Positions 7,713 through 10,962 of a DNA stretch of 10,962 nucleotides are shown one piece after another. Under the pieces are notes generated by a model that saw only the letters and a list, made by a program, of their open reading frames with translations, made no database searches and was not told where the DNA came from. The number at the start of each line of letters is the position of its first letter. Position 1 is the stretch's first letter. The DNA is taken from contig JAIXMO010000153.1 in the NCBI GenBank assembly GCA_025677825.1, forward strand, positions 1-10,962, in the 5' to 3' direction. Position numbers and translations under genes: made by a program. The stretch is from Helicostylum pulchrum (taxonomy: Eukaryota; Mucoromycota; Mucoromycetes; Mucorales; Mucoraceae).

Positions 7713-8106
7713 TGATATATATGTTAAAAAGAAGACAGTAAGGTTCTTTGAAAGTCTTTACTAAATGAAAGATGATGATTTTATTATTTGAAATGAAGTA
7801 GTTTTATATTAAAAGAAATTGGTTCAAATGACAGATGAAACTGAAAGAGTGTGCGGTCCTTTTGAGTAACATAAAGATGGTCTGTTACGATATAAAGCTG
7901 GTTTAAAACGTAATGTAAAACCCTTTGTTTGTAGTCTCTCGGGACGATGTCTGTGTTGCTTTATTTATTATTTATGTTGGTGAAAAGGGTTTCACGTTGA
8001 ATAAATAATAGAATAAATAATAAATCTTTTTGAGATATTGTCAGGTTGTTTTAATAAATAGTAACACAATTGGTTATAACATAAATTGGCAGGTCGCTAA
8101 CTTAGA
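7713..8106 (-). repeat. LTR-like tandem copy A (394 bp)
   Basis: Second direct copy of the 7299-7693 sequence in the same orientation, separated from it by 19 bp (7694-7712). Its TATAAAA is at 7808-7802. Just beyond the repeat, AAGTTAGC (8119-8126) is the inverse of GCTAACTT (8096-8103) at the repeat end. No 5-bp target-site duplication is apparent around it. Confidence 0.75.
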
Positions 8107-9030
8107 TATGAGAATAACAAGTTAGCAATTGTCATTTAAATACAAAGCAGTAAGTAAATAGTAATCAAAAAGGCGTGAATATATAGCTTGTATATATCAC
8201 ATTAGAGAAAGTACAGCTAGTATACTGCGTATAAAGGGGGAAGGGGAGGGGGAGAATAAAATGAGTAAATACAAAGGTTTTTTTTTTATTATAGTCATAC
8301 ATTTATTAAAATTATAAACTCATCATTACAGAAGGGTACAATTTGTATAAGAGATAAAAGGTCTACGTTACATAAAATTAGAAAAGAAAAACAAAATATA
8401 GAAAGGGAAAAAAAATACCGACCACAAGAGAAAACTGTATACTGCTGCCTATTTAAAGATGTTAGGATGATAGCTATAAACATAATGGTAATAGAGCTTA
8501 TTAGTTTCATAAGGAATAATACATACGAATAGGAAGTAATACTTTTAAAAAACATGTTTATTAATGAAAAAAAAAGAAGTGGAAGGAAATGAAGAAATAA
8601 AAAAAAAAGTAAAAGAAAGTGAAAGAAAGTGAAAGAGAGTGAAAGAAGAAAAAGGAAAAAGGAAAAAGAGCATTCGAAAAAAAAAACCACCACCACATCT
8701 CTTTGGAGTTTTAACAACTTTGATTCCTTGACTAATGCGTAGCCCTAGCTTAGCATTTAGGTCTATTGGCTAGTACATGTAGCTCTAATCCCTATTTTTA
8801 TTTGATCTCTATACGTAGCTATTTAAAGTTATTGATTACAGAAATAAAGTTAAATGATCTTACTGTTAATACAGTGTAAAAATACTCGGCAAGATAAACA
8901 ACTTCAAATGTATATGGTAGAACTCAAAATAGTCGTATGAAACGTATCTTTTTTTTTTTAATACGCAAATGAAATAAAATAAAAAATTCCATTCGCTAGG
9001 TTTATACGAACACAGCGTGGGTCTATTTTT
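8107..9030. other. Non-coding spacer with low-complexity tracts
   Basis: No convincing gene is present. Notable items are a G-rich run on the plus strand (three G4-G5 blocks, 8236-8252) directly after TATAAA, many A/T homopolymers, and the purine repeat at 8611-8668. A minus-strand open frame from 8717 to 8295 is mostly Phe, Leu and Ser read from the purine-rich strand complement and has no recognisable domain. Confidence 0.6.
8611..8668. repeat. Purine-strand microsatellite: 10-mer then 7-mer repeats
   Basis: Four consecutive decamers close to GAAAGAAAGT (8611-8650) are followed by three AAAAAGG-type heptamers to about 8668. The plus strand of the whole block is free of C and contains only a few T. 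Confidence 0.8.
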
Positions 9031-9039
9031 CTATAGTCG

Positions 9040-9480
9040 ATTCGCTTATTTAAGGGCGAATGCGCTTGCTTTGAGCGAGTAGCACGTTTTTTTTTAAAAA
9101 AAACTATTTACTGTATTTACGAGTAAACATAAAATTGTTTGGACGTATTCGTTACTTTGCAGGCGAATGCGCTTTATCTGAGCGAGTAGCATTTTTTTTT
9201 TTAGCGGATGAAGCGGATGAAGCGGATCCGTTTTATACACGAGTAAATATAATTTAGTTTGGACATATTCGTTACTTTGCAGGCGAATGCGCTCGATCTG
9301 AGCGAGTAGCGGTTTTTTAAAAAAAGCTGTTTACTGCTTTTACAGCGAATGTAGCGACTGAAGCGGATAAAGCAATTTTTTTATTATTATTATTCGCCCA
9401 AACTCCTCATTCGCTTAAAATTGAGCGGATAGTCGCTGAGAGGCGTCTAGTTACTTTGAAATAAGCGACTGTTCGCTGTA
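9040..9480. repeat. GCGAAT/GAGCGA tandem repeat cluster with paired hairpins
   Basis: Three units share GCGAATGCGCT, then 5-6 variable bases, then GAGCGAGTAGC, beginning at 9056, 9163 and 9283 (periods 107 and 120 bp). Between units there is ACGAGTAAAYATAA and TATTCGTTACTTTGCAGG, present in full before units two and three. The middle unit carries three copies of the 9-mer AGCGGATGA (9203-9228). To the right (9340-9490) scattered GCGAAT, ATTCGC, AGCGGAT and AGCGACT words continue. Each core can pair ATTCG with CGAAT and CGCT with AGCG. In an A/T-rich spacer these GC-bearing words stand out. No function is known to me. Confidence 0.75.
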
Positions 9481-9823
9481 GAGCGACTATTTACCGGATT
9501 ATAAAATCAATAACGAACAAATTTAGCCTAGGTGTGTTTCTAAATATCACAGAAACTTGGACTGCCAGATAACGAAAGTATGTACATGCAGACACACAAC
9601 AGCACTTCCTGGATATGCCCTCCTGTCATGTTTGGATATTATAATAAAAATTAGTAGGTTCGAGTACAAATTGAGTTTTATTTTACAAGTCTTGTGACTT
9701 GTGACTTTGAGGGTTGTGTATTTTGTTAGGAAGAAGGACGGAACGCGCTAATTAAATAGATACAAATAGACCAAAAAGAGGGCATGAACTATAGTTTATC
9801 TTTTAATTTTCAACTTTATTACG
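9481..9823. other. Upstream region of the transporter gene
   Basis: There is no gene here. It holds a short CTTGTGA direct repeat near 9690-9706. The last 40 bases before the ATG are pyrimidine-rich (TTTATCTTTTAATTTTCAAC), as is common at fungal transcription starts. No clear TATA box was found. An upstream ATG at 9784 opens a 21-codon frame. Confidence 0.4.
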
Positions 9824-10962
9824 ATGGAGAGTGCTATTCAAAGCTTTGAATTAGGTCCAGAAAATGAACCGCAATTACTGAAACAGTTCAAGTCTTTTCA
9901 GTGGCAGTACCTTACCGTTTATCTAGCCGTCATGGGTAACATGGAGCAGAATAAAAAGCTACAAGTATCATCTCTACTAAAATATTTTATTTTATTTTAG
10001 GTGCTGATTGGATTCAAGGACCGTACTTGTATAAGCTTTACAATTCGTATGGCCTCGACTTGACTCAAATCGCAATGTTATTTTTAACAGGTTTTGTCAG
10101 TGGCGCCTTTGCAGGAACCGCAGTGGGAAGTTTAGCGGATACATGGTACAGTGTGACAGTAATAAATGACACTTGCTTTATACTTATTAAAAAAAAAAAA
10201 AAAACTAAAAAGGGGACGTAAACGAATCTGTATCGTGTTTTGTTGTACTATGCTTACAGCGATCTCAATTAGATTAGTTAATAATTATGCTTTATTGTTT
10301 CTGTCACACATATTATCTGGACTTGCTACAGCTTTAATGTACAGTGTATTTGAATCCTGGTATGTTTCTGAACATACTAGCCGTGGTTTCCCTGCTGAGT
10401 GGCGTGCTCGTACATTCGCATTAGCTACATTATTGAATAGTGTTGTTGCTATTTTAGCAGGTTTATTAGCTAATTCATTGGTGGATATTTGGGGATTTCG
10501 AGCTCCTTATATTGCATCGATGGGTTTAATTTGTTTTGTTGCTACTATGGTGGTTACAACATGGACAGAAAACTACGGTAGTAATGAAACTGTAAGTATA
10601 TATTTAACAGTATACGTTTATAATTGTAGCTTATTTTTTTTTTATGCGTGTGTAGACGAAAGTTGATTTGTTAAAAACTTTAAAGGGTGGGTTATCAACC
10701 ATGATTAAGAGTAAGAACATTGTGATTATTGGTATTGCACAAACATTTTTCGAATGCGCAATGTATATATTTGTGCTGTTATACATACCTGCTATTGAAA
10801 ATGCTACAAAAGGAGATGATTTACCATTTGGCTACTTATTTTCTACCATGATGGTTGCAGTGATGGTTGGATCCATGACTTTCCAGTTGTTTGAAAGACA
10901 AGCTAAAACTGGCCCTCGATTCTTTATGGATTGCAAAGAAGATAAACTATTAACGATGGCAC
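9824..10962 (+). CDS. MFSD5-family major facilitator (molybdate-anion transporter-like), four exons seen, 3' truncated
   Basis: The exons are 9824-9935, 10001-10145, 10213-10591 and 10656 to the right edge, giving at least 314 residues of a family usually near 450-500. The start is the first ATG in frame with the conserved N-terminus. Family marks are QYLTVYLAVMGADWIQGPYLYKLY (about 28-51, with exon 1 and 2 joining inside Gly38), the MFS motif A GSLADTWGRKR (80-90), SGLATALMYSVFESWYVSEH on the next helices in exon 3, and FFECAMYIFVLLYIP in exon 4, a helix typical of this family. It should be an integral membrane protein. Animal MFSD5 and the algal homologue MOT2 are linked to molybdate uptake, and the fungal substrate is inferred only. 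It is the only host gene in the window, and its last helices and stop lie outside. Confidence 0.88.
9936..10000 (+). other. Intron 1 of transporter gene (65 nt, phase 1)
   Basis: The donor is GTAACA after ATGG. The branch site is CTACTAA at 9974-9980, and the acceptor TTTTATTTTAG has a good pyrimidine tract. Removal rebuilds the conserved Met-Gly-Ala-Asp-Trp. Confidence 0.9.
10146..10212 (+). other. Intron 2 of transporter gene (67 nt, phase 2), A-tract acceptor
   Basis: The donor is GTACAG and the acceptor AAAAAG at 10212. Joining gives Thr-Trp-Gly-Arg-Lys-Arg, completing MFS motif A. Unlike introns 1 and 3 there is no pyrimidine tract: about 15 consecutive A (10190-10204) precede ACTAAAAAG. 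An unspliced reading from the ATG at 10166 gives a Lys-rich start that is not the real N-terminus. Confidence 0.85.
10592..10655 (+). other. Intron 3 of transporter gene (64 nt, phase 0)
   Basis: The donor is GTAAGT, a full consensus, and the acceptor is GTGTGTAG at 10655 after a T-rich tract. The alternative acceptor at 10629 puts a stop in exon 4, whereas this one keeps the frame open to the window edge and restores family similarity. Confidence 0.88.

Larger units (their letters stand above)
6355..8106 (-). mobile_element. Partial Ty3/gypsy element 2: tandem LTR-like copies, leader, broken gag
   Basis: On the minus strand two consecutive 395-bp LTR-like copies (8106-7713 and 7693-7299) are followed by a 76-bp T-rich leader and the truncated gag. 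No pol of this family is seen. The LTR nature of the repeats is inferred from four things: their position directly upstream of gag, the TATA box and AATAAA-like signals near one end, the terminal ATATATCA, and the end of homology exactly at that terminus. Confidence 0.65.

Noticed and set aside
8295..8717. 140-codon minus-strand open frame resembling a membrane protein.
   Set aside because: Its hydrophobic half is the complement of the GAAAGAAAGT and AAAAAGG microsatellites. The composition explains the hydrophobicity.
9653..9670. AGGTTCGAGTAC, resembling a tRNA B box.
   Set aside because: The five flanking bases on each side do not pair into a T arm and no A box or acceptor stem is found upstream.
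10166..10666. Single-exon reading of the transporter starting at 10166.
   Set aside because: It begins inside intron 2 and reads poly-A as Lys. Splicing 10146-10212 restores motif A, and the true start at 9824 carries the conserved N-terminus.

Overview
The window looks like nuclear DNA of an AT-rich filamentous fungus. The best guess is an early-diverging lineage of Mucoromycota/Mucorales type. This rests on short introns (64-67 nt) with GT..AG ends, one with a CTACTAA branch site, A/T-rich spacers, a fungal-style MFSD5-family transporter gene, and abundant Ty3/gypsy (Metaviridae) LTR retrotransposons of the chromovirus kind. The lineage is inferred from style, not from a marker gene.

Layout. 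(1) Positions 1 to about 5516, minus strand: the 5' part of a long Ty3/gypsy chromovirus ('element 1'). It has a 5' LTR (about 5129-5516) with a TATA box and two small tandem arrays in U3, a Gag ORF (3916-5025), and a Pol frame in the +1 phase. Pol carries two zinc knuckles, protease, reverse transcriptase, RNase H, integrase and a C-terminal chromodomain. By hand translation it has no stop codon as far as the window edge. The 3' end and 3' LTR lie outside the window. (2) About 5517-6354: AT-rich sequence with no convincing gene. Its right part (5936-6354) looks like a solo LTR in the opposite (plus) orientation. It ends exactly where the next Gag ORF is broken. (3) 6355-8106, minus strand: a second, diverged Ty3/gypsy relic ('element 2') made of a truncated gag and two tandem, about 96% identical 395-bp LTR-like copies upstream of it. 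(4) 8107-9823: intergenic DNA with purine-strand microsatellites and an unusual family of GCGAAT/GAGCGA-rich tandem repeats (about 9040-9480) that can form paired hairpins. (5) 9824 to the right edge, plus strand: the only host-type gene, a four-exon, right-truncated MFS transporter of the MFSD5 (molybdate-anion transporter) family.

How the parts relate. The left two thirds is a retrotransposon cluster with nested or successive insertions. Element 1 Gag would form the particle, and Pol would supply processing, cDNA synthesis and integration, possibly steered to heterochromatin by the chromodomain. Element 2 cannot be autonomous as seen here. The transporter gene is unrelated to the transposons and is separated from them by the repeat-rich spacer. 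No CRISPR array, rRNA or tRNA gene was found.
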